From: Brenneria goodwinii
Lineage (GTDB): Bacteria; Pseudomonadota; Gammaproteobacteria; Enterobacterales; Enterobacteriaceae
Direction of reading: 5' to 3'
Length of the DNA stretch: 64,000 nucleotides
Assembly: GCF_002291445.1 (NCBI RefSeq)
Contig: NZ_CP014137.1
Location: 2,728,001-2,792,000 of the forward strand
Every line of letters begins with the position of its first letter. The first letter of the stretch is position 1. Made by a program: the position numbers and the translations under genes. This document shows, piece after piece, positions 28,027 to 36,448 of this stretch. The notes under the pieces were generated by a model. That model saw only the letters and a program-made list of their open reading frames with translations. It was not told where the DNA came from and did not search any database.

Positions 28027-29688
28027 ATGTGTTCTATTTTCGGTGTGCTTGATCTGAAAACCGATCCTGCTGAAATGCGCAAAAAAGCGCTGGAATTATC
28101 ACGACTAATGCGTCACCGCGGACCAGACTGGTCCGGCATCTATGCCAGCGATAAAGCCGTTCTGGCCCATGAACGTCTGTCTATCGTCGACGTAAACACC
28201 GGCGCCCAACCGTTGTACAACGCCGCGCGCACCCACGTTCTGGCCGTTAACGGTGAAATTTACAACCATCAGGCGCTGCGTCAACAGTACGCCGATCGCT
28301 ATGCGTTCCAGACCGGCTCCGACTGCGAAGTCATTCTGGCTCTGTATCAGGAAAAAGGCCCGGAATTCCTCGATGATCTGCGCGGTATGTTCGCCTTCGC
28401 GCTTTACGACAGTGAAAAAGACGCCTACCTGATCGGTCGCGACCATTTGGGCATCATCCCGCTGTATATGGGCTACGATGAACACGGCAACTTCTACGTC
28501 GCTTCAGAAATGAAAGCGCTGGTTCCAGTATGCCGCACCATCAAAGAGTTCCCTGCCGGCAGCTACCTGTGGAGCAAGGACGGAGAAATCCGCGAATACT
28601 ATCATCGCGACTGGTTCGATTATGAAAATGTAAAAGATAACGAAACCGATGCCGATGCGCTGCGCGACGCGCTGGAAGAATCCGTAAAAAGCCACCTGAT
28701 GTCCGATGTGCCTTACGGCGTTCTGCTTTCCGGCGGTTTGGATTCCTCCGTTATCTCCGCCATCACGAAAAAATACGCCGCACGCCGTGTTGAAGACGAC
28801 GAGCGCAGTGAAGCCTGGTGGCCGCAGTTGCACTCCTTTGCCGTCGGCCTGAAAGGCGCGCCGGATTTAAAAGCCGCACAGGAAGTCGCCAACCATTTGG
28901 GTACGGTTCACCATGAAATCCACTTCACCGAACAAGAAGGTCTGGATGCGATTCGCGATGTGATTTATCACATTGAAACCTATGATGTGACGACCATCCG
29001 CGCCTCTACGCCGATGTACCTGATGTCCCGTAAAATCAAAGCGATGGGCATTAAAATGGTCTTGTCCGGCGAAGGTTCCGACGAAGTGTTCGGTGGTTAT
29101 CTGTATTTCCACAAAGCGCCAAACGCCAAAGAGCTGCATGAAGAAACCGTGCGTAAACTGCTGGCGCTGCACCAGTATGACTGCGCCCGCGCCAACAAGG
29201 CGATGTCAGCCTGGGGTGTGGAAGCGCGCGTGCCGTTCCTGGATAAGAAGTTCCTTGATGTAGCGATGCGTATCAACCCGCGCGACAAAATGTGCGGCAA
29301 CGGTAAGATGGAAAAACACATTCTGCGCGAATGCTTTGATTCCTACCTGCCTCACAGCGTGGCATGGCGTCAGAAAGAGCAATTCTCCGACGGCGTCGGC
29401 TATAGCTGGATTGATACGCTGAAAGCCGTTGCCGCCCAACAAATTAGCGACCAACAGATGGAAACCGCGCACTTCCGTTTCCCGTACAACACGCCGACGT
29501 CCAAAGAAGGCTATCTGTACCGTGAAATCTTCGAAGAGCTGTTCCCGGTTCCCAGCGCCGCTGAATGCGTTCCTGGCGGCCCATCCGTCGCCTGTTCTTC
29601 GGCTAAAGCCATCGAATGGGATGAATCCTTCAAGAAAATGGATGATCCGTCGGGTCGTGCGGTTGGCGTGCACCAGTCCGCATACTAA
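28027..29688 (+). CDS. asnB: Asparagine synthetase B (glutamine-hydrolysing)
   Basis: The 553-residue enzyme makes asparagine from aspartate, ATP and glutamine. Start ATG 28027 places the essential N-terminal nucleophile Cys as residue 2 (MCSIFGVLD) and follows CTAGGGAG. The glutaminase domain shows MRHRGPDWSG and AVNGEIYNH; the synthetase domain has the ATP-pyrophosphatase loop LLSGGLDSSVIS. A longer upstream reading would bury the Cys and is rejected. A strong terminator follows. Confidence 0.97.
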   Translation: MCSIFGVLDLKTDPAEMRKKALELSRLMRHRGPDWSGIYASDKAVLAHERLSIVDVNTGAQPLYNAARTHVLAVNGEIYNHQALRQQYADRYAFQTGSDCEVILALYQEKGPEFLDDLRGMFAFALYDSEKDAYLIGRDHLGIIPLYMGYDEHGNFYVASEMKALVPVCRTIKEFPAGSYLWSKDGEIREYYHRDWFDYENVKDNETDADALRDALEESVKSHLMSDVPYGVLLSGGLDSSVISAITKKYAARRVEDDERSEAWWPQLHSFAVGLKGAPDLKAAQEVANHLGTVHHEIHFTEQEGLDAIRDVIYHIETYDVTTIRASTPMYLMSRKIKAMGIKMVLSGEGSDEVFGGYLYFHKAPNAKELHEETVRKLLALHQYDCARANKAMSAWGVEARVPFLDKKFLDVAMRINPRDKMCGNGKMEKHILRECFDSYLPHSVAWRQKEQFSDGVGYSWIDTLKAVAAQQISDQQMETAHFRFPYNTPTSKEGYLYREIFEELFPVPSAAECVPGGPSVACSSAKAIEWDESFKKMDDPSGRAVGVHQSAY

Positions 29689-29712
29689 TTGGCGAATTGG
29701 TTTTATCAATGT

Positions 29713-29737
29713 AACGGGCCGCACAGGCCCGTTTTTT
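29713..29737 (+). terminator. asnB terminator
   Basis: The stem AACGGGCC/GGCCCGTT with a 5-nt loop is followed by TTTTTT, a standard intrinsic terminator 25 bp after the asnB stop. Confidence 0.85.
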
Positions 29738-29841
29738 CTATTTGAATTATCGAGAAAGCCGGCTTTTTGACGCTTTTCTCACCAGACTGTTCATAACCCA
29801 AACAAACGGTACCAGGCAGGCGCTTTTCGGGAAAAAATTTG

Positions 29842-29870
29842 TTGACGCAATTAGGCCAACTACGCATAAT
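29842..29870 (+). promoter_or_regulatory. Sigma-70 promoter of the tRNA operon (stringent type)
   Basis: TTGACG (29842-29847) and CATAAT (29865-29870) are separated by exactly 17 nt. They are followed by a GC-rich discriminator GCGCCCC, the hallmark of ppGpp-sensitive stable-RNA promoters. The first tRNA begins 39 bp downstream. Confidence 0.85.
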
Positions 29871-29908
29871 GCGCCCCGCAACGCCGATGAAGGTGACGCG
29901 GAAAAGAT

Positions 29909-29985
29909 GGCTACGTAGCTCAGCTGGTTAGAGCACAGCACTCATAATGCTGGGGTCACAGGTTCGATTCCCGTCGTAGCCACCA
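29909..29985 (+). tRNA. tRNA-Met (CAT), elongator
   Basis: A 77-nt tRNA including encoded CCA, with anticodon CAT in the loop CTCATAA. It matches the E. coli metT/metU elongator methionine tRNA, not the initiator: the acceptor pair is G1-C72, and the three consecutive G-C pairs of the initiator anticodon stem are missing. It is the first gene of the six-tRNA operon and identical to the copy at 30389. Confidence 0.97.
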
Positions 29986-29991
29986 TCTTTT

Positions 29992-30076
29992 GCGGGAGTG
30001 GCGAAATTGGTAGACGCACCAGATTTAGGTTCTGGCGCCGCAAGGTGTGCGAGTTCAAGTCTCGCCTCCCGCACCA
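29992..30076 (+). tRNA. tRNA-Leu (TAG)
   Basis: An 85-nt class II tRNA with a long variable arm and encoded CCA. The anticodon TAG lies within GATTTAGGTTC. It corresponds to E. coli leuW and starts 6 nt after the first tRNA-Met. Confidence 0.97.
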
Positions 30077-30129
30077 TAACCTTCACGGCTTGAAATAGCT
30101 TTTTGAAGCTTGATAATGGTTTTATCTAT

Positions 30130-30204
30130 TGGGGTATCGCCAAGCGGTAAGGCACTGGTTTTTGATACCAGCATTCCCAGGTTCGAATCCTGGTACCCCA
30201 GCCA
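30130..30204 (+). tRNA. tRNA-Gln (TTG), copy 1
   Basis: A 75-nt tRNA starting with U1 (TGGGGTATCG), anticodon TTG within TTTTTGATA, CCA encoded. It corresponds to E. coli glnU/glnW. It differs from copy 2 only in the T-stem (CCAGG/CCTGG versus CCTGG/CCAGG), a compensated change. Confidence 0.97.
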
Positions 30205-30257
30205 TATTTAAGCGGCGATACTGGAAAGCATTCGTTGTACAAGTATTGTTGCCCAGT

Positions 30258-30332
30258 TGGGGTATCGCCAAGCGGTAAGGCACTGGTTTTTGATACCAGC
30301 ATTCCCTGGTTCGAATCCAGGTACCCCAGCCA
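30258..30332 (+). tRNA. tRNA-Gln (TTG), copy 2
   Basis: A 75-nt tRNA with anticodon TTG, nearly identical to the copy at 30130 with a swapped but still paired T-stem. The 53-nt spacer before it is unrelated to the other spacers. Confidence 0.97.
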
Positions 30333-30388
30333 TCTATTTGATGATTAAAGATTTTTGTTGTAAGATCGCAAAATTAGCAGTAAGATTT

Positions 30389-30465
30389 GGCTACGTAGCT
30401 CAGCTGGTTAGAGCACAGCACTCATAATGCTGGGGTCACAGGTTCGATTCCCGTCGTAGCCACCA
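30389..30465 (+). tRNA. tRNA-Met (CAT), elongator, second copy
   Basis: A 77-nt sequence identical to the tRNA-Met at 29909, anticodon CAT, CCA encoded. It corresponds to E. coli metU in position. Confidence 0.97.
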
Positions 30466-30471
30466 CATTTT

Positions 30472-30546
30472 TGGGGTATCGCCAAGCGGTAAGGCACCGG
30501 ATTCTGATTCCGGCATTCCCAGGTTCGAATCCTGGTACCCCAGCCA
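30472..30546 (+). tRNA. tRNA-Gln (CTG)
   Basis: A 75-nt tRNA with anticodon CTG in ATTCTGATT, corresponding to E. coli glnV/glnX. E. coli has two CTG copies at this place; here there is one. It is the last gene before the operon terminator. Confidence 0.97.
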
Positions 30547-30554
30547 AAACAGAG

Positions 30555-30579
30555 AAGCCCGCTTAACGCGGGCTTTTTT
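30555..30579 (+). terminator. Terminator of the tRNA operon
   Basis: The stem AAGCCCGC/GCGGGCTT with a 5-nt loop runs into TTTTTT, 8 nt after the last tRNA. Confidence 0.88.
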
Positions 30580-30603
30580 GCATCTTATCGTCAGAGAGTC
30601 ATC

Positions 30604-30662
30604 GCCATACTTTCATCTCTCAAGTTGCAGCGGTGTCGCTGCCCTTGAAATCAATGGAATAT
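30604..30662. repeat. Internally deleted ERIC-like element
   Basis: A short palindromic sequence whose ends (CATACTTTCATC..CAAGTTGCAG and CTTGAAATCAATGGAATAT) resemble the two ends of ERIC (an enterobacterial intergenic repeat of about 127 bp), with the core missing. It lies between the tRNA terminator and the 3' end of ubiF. The assignment is from remembered consensus and is tentative. Confidence 0.4.
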
Positions 30663-30693
30663 CACTTCGTACAAACAGTCAGTAGGCGCGTCA

Positions 30694-31860
30694 TCAAACG
30701 CCGATGGCGTATTTCAAGGCCCGTCGTTTAAGCGCGCCGGCTCGTTGTGCGGCCATCAGCGCCAGATTACGGGCAACGTTCAGCGGCGGCAGCGAATTGC
30801 TGAATGCGCGGTAGAACAGATCCATCCCACTTTGCATCAGAAGATTATCCGGCATGCGGCGGCACTGATAACGGCGTAATACAGGTTCCGCGCACCAATT
30901 TTCACCGGCATCGCGGGCGCTAATCAGGATATCCAGCAGGGCATCGACATCCCGATAGCCGAGGTTGACGCCCTGCCCCGCCAGCGGATTGATTGTATGC
31001 GCCGCATCGCCCAATAACACCAGCCCCGGTTGAACATACTGCTGCGCGTGGCGACGCACCAGCGGGAACGCGCCGGCAGCCAGCGACTTAACGCTCCCCA
31101 AACGTTCGGGAAAGGCAGCGGCGATCTCTTCATCCAATTGCGTTAATGGCATCGCCTGAAGCTGACGGATCTTGCGGGGAGCGTCATACCATACCAACGA
31201 GCCCCAGCGGTCAAACAGCGGCAAAAAAGCGCGCGGGCCGTCAGGCGTGAACCACTGCCAGGTGACATCCTGCTGCGGCGTCGGCATCTCAACGCTTATC
31301 AACATACAGGACTGGCGGTACTGCCAACCGCTGAGGCCGATGCCCGCCCACTGCCGTACCTGGGAATTCGCGCCATCGGCGCCAATCACCAGTTTCGCCG
31401 TCAGGCGCTGTTCATCATCCAGGTGAAGAAGCCAGCCCTCTTCCGTTCGCCGCATGCTTTTCAGCTTGCTTGGGCAGTAGCATCGGCAACGCTCGCTCTC
31501 ACCCAGAGACGCCCATAACGCCAGTTGCAGCACCCGGTTTTCCACCATGAAGCCCAACTCCGGCAAATGGATATCCGCCGCGTCGAATACCACGCGGGCG
31601 TTATCCCATTCCCAGGTTTCCAAACGACGATAAGGAGCGCTGCGCATCTGTTCAACCCGCGTCCAGACATCCAACTGTTTTAACAGCGCAACAGAGGCAT
31701 AACCGATGGCCGAGATGCGCAAATCCGGCGGACTGCCGGCGTCAAAAGGCGTTGGTTGCTCGTGTTCCACAACGGCGACCTGAAAACCATTCCGGGCTAA
31801 CCCCAATGCCGCGGCCGCCCCCACCATTCCGCCGCCGACAACGATCGCATCATAATGCAT
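30694..31860 (-). CDS. ubiF: 3-demethoxyubiquinol 3-hydroxylase
   Basis: The 388-residue FAD monooxygenase (E. coli about 391) carries out the C6 hydroxylation (demethoxyubiquinol step) of ubiquinone synthesis. It has the FAD dinucleotide fold VVGGGMVGAAAALGLA, the LVIGADGANSQVRQ motif and the second FAD motif LLGDAAHTINPLAGQGVNLG. It is transcribed away from miaB, as in E. coli. Confidence 0.95.
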   Translation of the reverse strand: MHYDAIVVGGGMVGAAAALGLARNGFQVAVVEHEQPTPFDAGSPPDLRISAIGYASVALLKQLDVWTRVEQMRSAPYRRLETWEWDNARVVFDAADIHLPELGFMVENRVLQLALWASLGESERCRCYCPSKLKSMRRTEEGWLLHLDDEQRLTAKLVIGADGANSQVRQWAGIGLSGWQYRQSCMLISVEMPTPQQDVTWQWFTPDGPRAFLPLFDRWGSLVWYDAPRKIRQLQAMPLTQLDEEIAAAFPERLGSVKSLAAGAFPLVRRHAQQYVQPGLVLLGDAAHTINPLAGQGVNLGYRDVDALLDILISARDAGENWCAEPVLRRYQCRRMPDNLLMQSGMDLFYRAFSNSLPPLNVARNLALMAAQRAGALKRRALKYAIGV

Positions 31861-32093
31861 ACTGGTTTCATCCCTATCTGACTATGCTTAGTAACAGCAA
31901 AGAAAATATCTAAAAGCAGTGTACTGGATTTCAAACGGCTTTTTCATAAAAGCAGAAGTGTTATTGAGACGCGTCGTTGTTTTTTATCCAGACGAAACTT
32001 TGCGGACTCTGGTCACAACGACGGCAAAAGATTACAATACGCGCCCCAAATGATGGGAAAGCTTTCTTACCCGCACTGAGTAATGGCAAGTCG

Positions 32094-33518
32094 ATGACAA
32101 AAAAACTGCATATTAAAACCTGGGGCTGTCAGATGAACGAATACGATTCATCCAAGATAGCCGACTTACTAGGAAGTACGCACGGTTATGAACTAACCGA
32201 GGTCGCGGAAGAGGCCGATGTTCTCTTGCTGAACACCTGTTCCATCCGTGAAAAAGCGCAGGAAAAGGTCTTCCATCAACTTGGCCGCTGGAGAGCGCTG
32301 AAAGAGAACAACCCCGATCTGATTATTGGCGTGGGTGGCTGTGTGGCGTCGCAGGAAGGCGCGCACATCCGGGAACGCGCGCACTATGTTGATGTGATTT
32401 TTGGCCCTCAGACATTACACCGCCTGCCGGAAATGATTAATCACGTCCAGGGAACGCGTAGCCCGATCGTGGATATCAGTTTCCCCGAAATTGAGAAGTT
32501 TGACCGTCTGCCGGAACCGAAGGCTGAAGGCCCAACGGCATTCGTCTCCATCATGGAAGGTTGCAATAAATATTGCACCTACTGCGTGGTGCCTTATACC
32601 CGCGGCGAAGAAGTCAGCCGTCCGTGTGACGACGTGCTGTTTGAAATCGCTCAGTTGGCGGCGCAAGGCGTACGTGAAGTGAATCTGCTGGGGCAGAACG
32701 TTAACGCCTACCGCGGCGCGGCCTATGACGGCGGCATCTGCTCATTCGCGGAACTGCTGCGCCTGGTGGCGGCGATTGACGGCATCGACCGTATTCGTTT
32801 CACCACCAGCTATCCGATTGAATTCACAGACGACATCATCAGCGTCTACGAAGATACGCCGGAACTGGTCAGCTTTCTGCATTTACCGGTACAGAGCGGT
32901 TCAGACCGCGTGCTGCACATGATGAAGCGTAATCACACCGCGCTTGAATATAAGGCGATCATTCGCAAGCTGCGCAATGCGCGCCCGGATATTCAGGTAA
33001 GCTCTGACTTTATCGTCGGCTTCCCCGGCGAGACTCAGGCTGATTTTGAACAAACCATGAAGCTGATTGCCGATGTGAATTTCGATATGAGCTTCAGCTT
33101 TATTTATTCCGCCAGACCGGGAACGCCGGCGGCAGACATGGTGGACGACGTCACGGAAGAAGAGAAAAAGCAGCGTCTCTACATTTTGCAGGAGCGTATC
33201 AGCCAGCAGGCCATGCAATATAGCCGCCGTATGCAGGGAACCATCCAGCGTATTCTGGTGGAAGGAACGTCGCGTAAGAGTGTAATGGAACTGTCGGGAC
33301 GCACGGAAAACAACCGTGTCGTCAACTTTGAAGGTACGCCCGATATGATTGGTAAATTTGTCGATGTGGAAATCGTTGACGTTTACCCCAACTCACTCCG
33401 CGGCATCGTGGTACGCACTGAGGATCAAATGGATCTGCGCGTGCATGAATCGCCGTCTGCGGTGATTGCCCGTACCCGTAAAGAAAATGAAATCGGCGTC
33501 GGGATCTATCAGCCCTGA
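32094..33518 (+). CDS. miaB: tRNA-2-methylthio-N6-isopentenyladenosine synthase
   Basis: The 474-residue radical-SAM methylthiotransferase (same length as E. coli) adds the methylthio group to i6A37 of tRNAs reading UNN codons. The UPF0004 domain has cysteines at C12, in LLNTCSIREKA and in GVGGCVASQEG. The radical SAM cluster is CNKYCTYC, and a TRAM domain forms the C-terminus. The ATG at 32094 (MTKKLHIKTWGCQMNEYD) agrees with E. coli; a 39-residue upstream extension is rejected. A possible -10 TACAAT lies at 32033 with a GC-rich discriminator. Confidence 0.96.
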   Translation: MTKKLHIKTWGCQMNEYDSSKIADLLGSTHGYELTEVAEEADVLLLNTCSIREKAQEKVFHQLGRWRALKENNPDLIIGVGGCVASQEGAHIRERAHYVDVIFGPQTLHRLPEMINHVQGTRSPIVDISFPEIEKFDRLPEPKAEGPTAFVSIMEGCNKYCTYCVVPYTRGEEVSRPCDDVLFEIAQLAAQGVREVNLLGQNVNAYRGAAYDGGICSFAELLRLVAAIDGIDRIRFTTSYPIEFTDDIISVYEDTPELVSFLHLPVQSGSDRVLHMMKRNHTALEYKAIIRKLRNARPDIQVSSDFIVGFPGETQADFEQTMKLIADVNFDMSFSFIYSARPGTPAADMVDDVTEEEKKQRLYILQERISQQAMQYSRRMQGTIQRILVEGTSRKSVMELSGRTENNRVVNFEGTPDMIGKFVDVEIVDVYPNSLRGIVVRTEDQMDLRVHESPSAVIARTRKENEIGVGIYQP

Positions 33519-33715
33519 TCGCCGTCATGGCAGGTGATACCTTCACTGTGGGTGGCATTGCCACCCCTTTTTTTGCGAAGAACTATCCCAATATAGGTAT
33601 TGTCACTTGCACCTTTTGACATTCGCGATAAATAATTCACGCATATGGCGCATTGAAAACCGCGCAGTCCGACAACAGGTCTTCGACTTGTCCGATAAAA
33701 CCAAAGAGGAATAAT

Positions 33716-34771
33716 TTGAACGTAACGACAAAAGAGATTGCCCTTGAACCCGCAGATAACCAACGCCTGCTTAGCCTCTGCGGACCTTTTGATGACAACG
33801 TTAAGCAGTTGGAGCGCCGCTTAGGCATCGAAATTAATCGGCGGGATAACAAATTCAAGCTGGTTGGCAAAGCAGTCTGCGTTGACGCTGCGGCTGATAT
33901 CTTGAAGCATCTATATGTCGATACCGCCCCGGTGCGCGGTGTTATTGGTGATATTGAACCTGAACAAATTCACCTCGCCATCAAAGAATCCCGGGCGCTG
34001 GAACAATCGGCCGAAAGTGTTCCCGATTACGGTAAAGCGGTGAATATTCAAACCAAACGCGGCGTAATCAAACCGCGCACGCCCAACCAGGCCCAGTACA
34101 TCGCGCACGTGCTTGACCACGACATCACTTTCGGCGTCGGTCCGGCGGGAACGGGGAAAACCTATCTGGCCGTCGCGGCTGCCGTTGACGCCTTGGAGCG
34201 TCAGGAAATCCGCCGTATTTTGCTGACGCGTCCAGCGGTCGAAGCCGGTGAAAAACTGGGCTTCCTGCCCGGCGATCTGAGCCAAAAAGTCGATCCTTAT
34301 CTGCGCCCGCTGTATGACGCGCTGTTTGAAATGCTGGGATTCGAGAAAGTCGAAAAGCTGATTGAGCGTAATGTGATCGAAGTAGCGCCGCTGGCCTACA
34401 TGCGTGGCCGTACATTGAACGATGCGTTCATCATTCTGGATGAAAGCCAGAATACCACCATCGAGCAGATGAAAATGTTCCTAACCCGTATCGGCTTTAA
34501 TTCCAAAGCGGTGATCACCGGTGACGTCACGCAGATTGACTTACCGCGCAATCAGAAATCCGGCCTGCGTCATGCGATTGAAGTGCTGGCCGACGTTGAA
34601 GAAATCAGTTTTAACTTCTTCAGCAGTGAAGACGTAGTGCGTCATCCTGTTGTGGCCCGGATCGTTAATGCCTATGAGGCCTGGGAAACTGCTGACCAGA
34701 AACGTAAGGATGCCCTGGCGGAGCAACGTAAACAAGAAGCGCAATCGGCTTCGGAACAGGAACACAAATGA
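33716..34771 (+). CDS. ybeZ: PhoH-like ATPase YbeZ
   Basis: The 351-residue PhoH-family protein is a predicted ATP-dependent RNA-associated factor that partners YbeY in ribosome maturation. Walker A GPAGTGKTYLA, Walker B IILDESQNTT and the GDVTQIDLPRNQ motif are intact. The start is read as TTG at 33716, preceded by AAAGAGGA at good spacing; this gives MNVTTKEIALEPADN, aligning with E. coli. A TTG at 33653 would add 21 residues. Its stop overlaps the ybeY start (ATGA). Confidence 0.94.
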   Translation: MNVTTKEIALEPADNQRLLSLCGPFDDNVKQLERRLGIEINRRDNKFKLVGKAVCVDAAADILKHLYVDTAPVRGVIGDIEPEQIHLAIKESRALEQSAESVPDYGKAVNIQTKRGVIKPRTPNQAQYIAHVLDHDITFGVGPAGTGKTYLAVAAAVDALERQEIRRILLTRPAVEAGEKLGFLPGDLSQKVDPYLRPLYDALFEMLGFEKVEKLIERNVIEVAPLAYMRGRTLNDAFIILDESQNTTIEQMKMFLTRIGFNSKAVITGDVTQIDLPRNQKSGLRHAIEVLADVEEISFNFFSSEDVVRHPVVARIVNAYEAWETADQKRKDALAEQRKQEAQSASEQEHK

Positions 34772-35247
34772 GCCAGGTTATCCTTGATTTGCAAATCGCC
34801 AGCGAACAGACTCAGGGACTGCCTGACGAAAAGGACTTTCAGCGCTGGCTGGAAGGCGTATTGCCTCAGTTTCAGGACGTCGCCGAAGTCACTATCCGTA
34901 TCGTGGATGAGGCGGAAAGTCAGCACCTGAATCATACCTACCGGGGCAAAGATAAGCCGACCAACGTACTTTCATTTCCGTTTGAAGCGCCGCCGGAAGT
35001 AGAGCTTCCCTTGCTTGGCGATCTCATTATCTGTCGTCAGGTCGTCGAACGGGAAGCCGGAGAGCAGGAAAAGACGCTGGAGGAGCACTGGGCACATATG
35101 GTTGTCCATGGCAGCCTGCATCTGCTAGGGTATGACCATATTGAAGACAGCGAGGCCGAAGAAATGGAAGCTCTGGAAACGGAGATTATGCAAAATATGG
35201 GGTATCCTGATCCCTATCTTGCAGAAAAAGGCGGCTTTACTGAATAA
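34768..35247 (+). CDS. ybeY: Endoribonuclease / rRNA maturation factor YbeY
   Basis: The 159-residue UPF0054 metalloprotein (E. coli 155) has the zinc-binding motif HGSLHLLGYDH (three histidines) at about 118-128. It takes part in 16S rRNA 3'-end maturation and 70S quality control. The four-base overlap with ybeZ implies translational coupling. In E. coli corC and lnt follow directly; here a 315-bp gap intervenes. Confidence 0.95.
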   Translation: MSQVILDLQIASEQTQGLPDEKDFQRWLEGVLPQFQDVAEVTIRIVDEAESQHLNHTYRGKDKPTNVLSFPFEAPPEVELPLLGDLIICRQVVEREAGEQEKTLEEHWAHMVVHGSLHLLGYDHIEDSEAEEMEALETEIMQNMGYPDPYLAEKGGFTE

Positions 35248-35562
35248 TGGATATCCAATAGATTTCAGAGTGCGGGAAGCCATATGCCGGCAATCTGGAA
35301 AGTATCGGGTACAGCAGCAGATTGCCGGACGCGCTTGATATCAAGGGAAACGCAGAGAAGATAAAACGCCCGCGGGGATAGCTTTCGTTACCCCTTGATA
35401 TATCAACAGTGCAACCGTTGTTTTAGCCTCAACCACAATAATGAAATAATTCTGTTTTATAAAATTGCATTGCATAATTTCCACGTCAGCCAGGCTGTAA
35501 CATTTTTCTCCCCAACCTGCTGATAATTATCCATTAACATGAGAGATATCAATTAAAACGCC
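35248..35562. other. Intergenic region ybeY-corC
   Basis: The 315-bp gap is longer than the usual close ybeY-ybeX spacing. It holds an internally deleted ERIC-like element at its left end (35251-35311). The rest is AT-rich toward corC; GCATAATTT near 35473-35481 could be part of a promoter, but no -35 partner is convincing. Confidence 0.45.
35251..35311. repeat. Internally deleted ERIC-like element
   Basis: It starts ATATCCAATAGATTTCAGAG and ends GCAATCTGGAAAGTATCGGGTA, matching the outer ends of the ERIC-like element at 39359 but lacking the core. It begins 4 bp after the ybeY stop. Confidence 0.45.
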
Positions 35563-36441
35563 ATGAGCGACGACCATTCTCAAAACAGCGATAGCCCCAG
35601 TCCCAAGAAGGGTTTCTTTTCTCTTATTCTCAATCAGCTTTTCCACGGTGAACCCAAAGATCGTAACGATCTGCTGACGCTGATCCGTGATTCAGAGCAG
35701 AACGATCTTATTGATCCAGAAACCCGCGATATGCTTGAAGGGGTGATGGATATCGCTGAGCAACGCGTACGTGACATCATGATCCCCCGTTCGCAGATGA
35801 TTACCCTGAAGCACAACCAAACGTTGGAAGAGTGCCTGGATGTCATTATCGAATCCGCCCACTCCCGCTTCCCCGTCATCAGCGAAGATAAAGATCATAT
35901 CGAAGGTATTCTGATGGCTAAGGATCTGTTGCCTTTTATGCGCAGCAATTCCGAGCCTTTCAGCATGGATAAGGTGCTGCGCTCCGCGGTAGTGGTTCCT
36001 GAGAGCAAACGCGTTGACCGGATGCTGAACGAATTCCGCTCCATGCGTTACCACATGGCTATCGTAATTGACGAATTTGGCGGTGTTTCCGGCCTGGTCA
36101 CCATTGAAGACATCCTTGAATTGATCGTCGGCGAAATCGAAGACGAATACGACGACGAAGAAGATCGCGATATTCGCCAGCTCAATCGCCAGACTTATAC
36201 GGTCCGCGCGCTTACCGACATTGAAGACTTCAATGAAGCCTTTGGCACGCAATTCAGCGATGAAGAAGTTGATACCATTGGCGGTTTAATCATGCAGTCT
36301 TTCGGGCATTTGCCCGCTCGCGGAGAAACCATTGAGATAGAAGGCTATCTGTTTAAAGTTGCGATGGCCGACAGCCGACGTATTATTCAGGTACACGTCA
36401 GAATTCCTGACAATGCGCCTCAACCTCAACTGGAAGACTAA
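35563..36441 (+). CDS. corC: CNNM/CorC-family protein (YbeX)
   Basis: The 292-residue cytoplasmic protein (same length as E. coli YbeX/CorC) has two CBS domains (from about residue 66: VRDIMIPRSQMITL and HSRFPVISEDKDHIEGILMA) and a C-terminal CorC_HlyC transporter-associated domain. It is linked to magnesium/cobalt efflux and, in recent E. coli work, to ribosome metabolism. An acidic stretch EIEDEYDDEEDRD lies between the domains. lnt follows by 7 bp. Confidence 0.94.
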   Translation: MSDDHSQNSDSPSPKKGFFSLILNQLFHGEPKDRNDLLTLIRDSEQNDLIDPETRDMLEGVMDIAEQRVRDIMIPRSQMITLKHNQTLEECLDVIIESAHSRFPVISEDKDHIEGILMAKDLLPFMRSNSEPFSMDKVLRSAVVVPESKRVDRMLNEFRSMRYHMAIVIDEFGGVSGLVTIEDILELIVGEIEDEYDDEEDRDIRQLNRQTYTVRALTDIEDFNEAFGTQFSDEEVDTIGGLIMQSFGHLPARGETIEIEGYLFKVAMADSRRIIQVHVRIPDNAPQPQLED

Positions 36442-36448
36442 TTTAATA

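Noticed and set aside
29909..30546. CRISPR-like array
   Set aside because: The regular repeats are tRNA genes with full cloverleaf sequences and encoded CCA.
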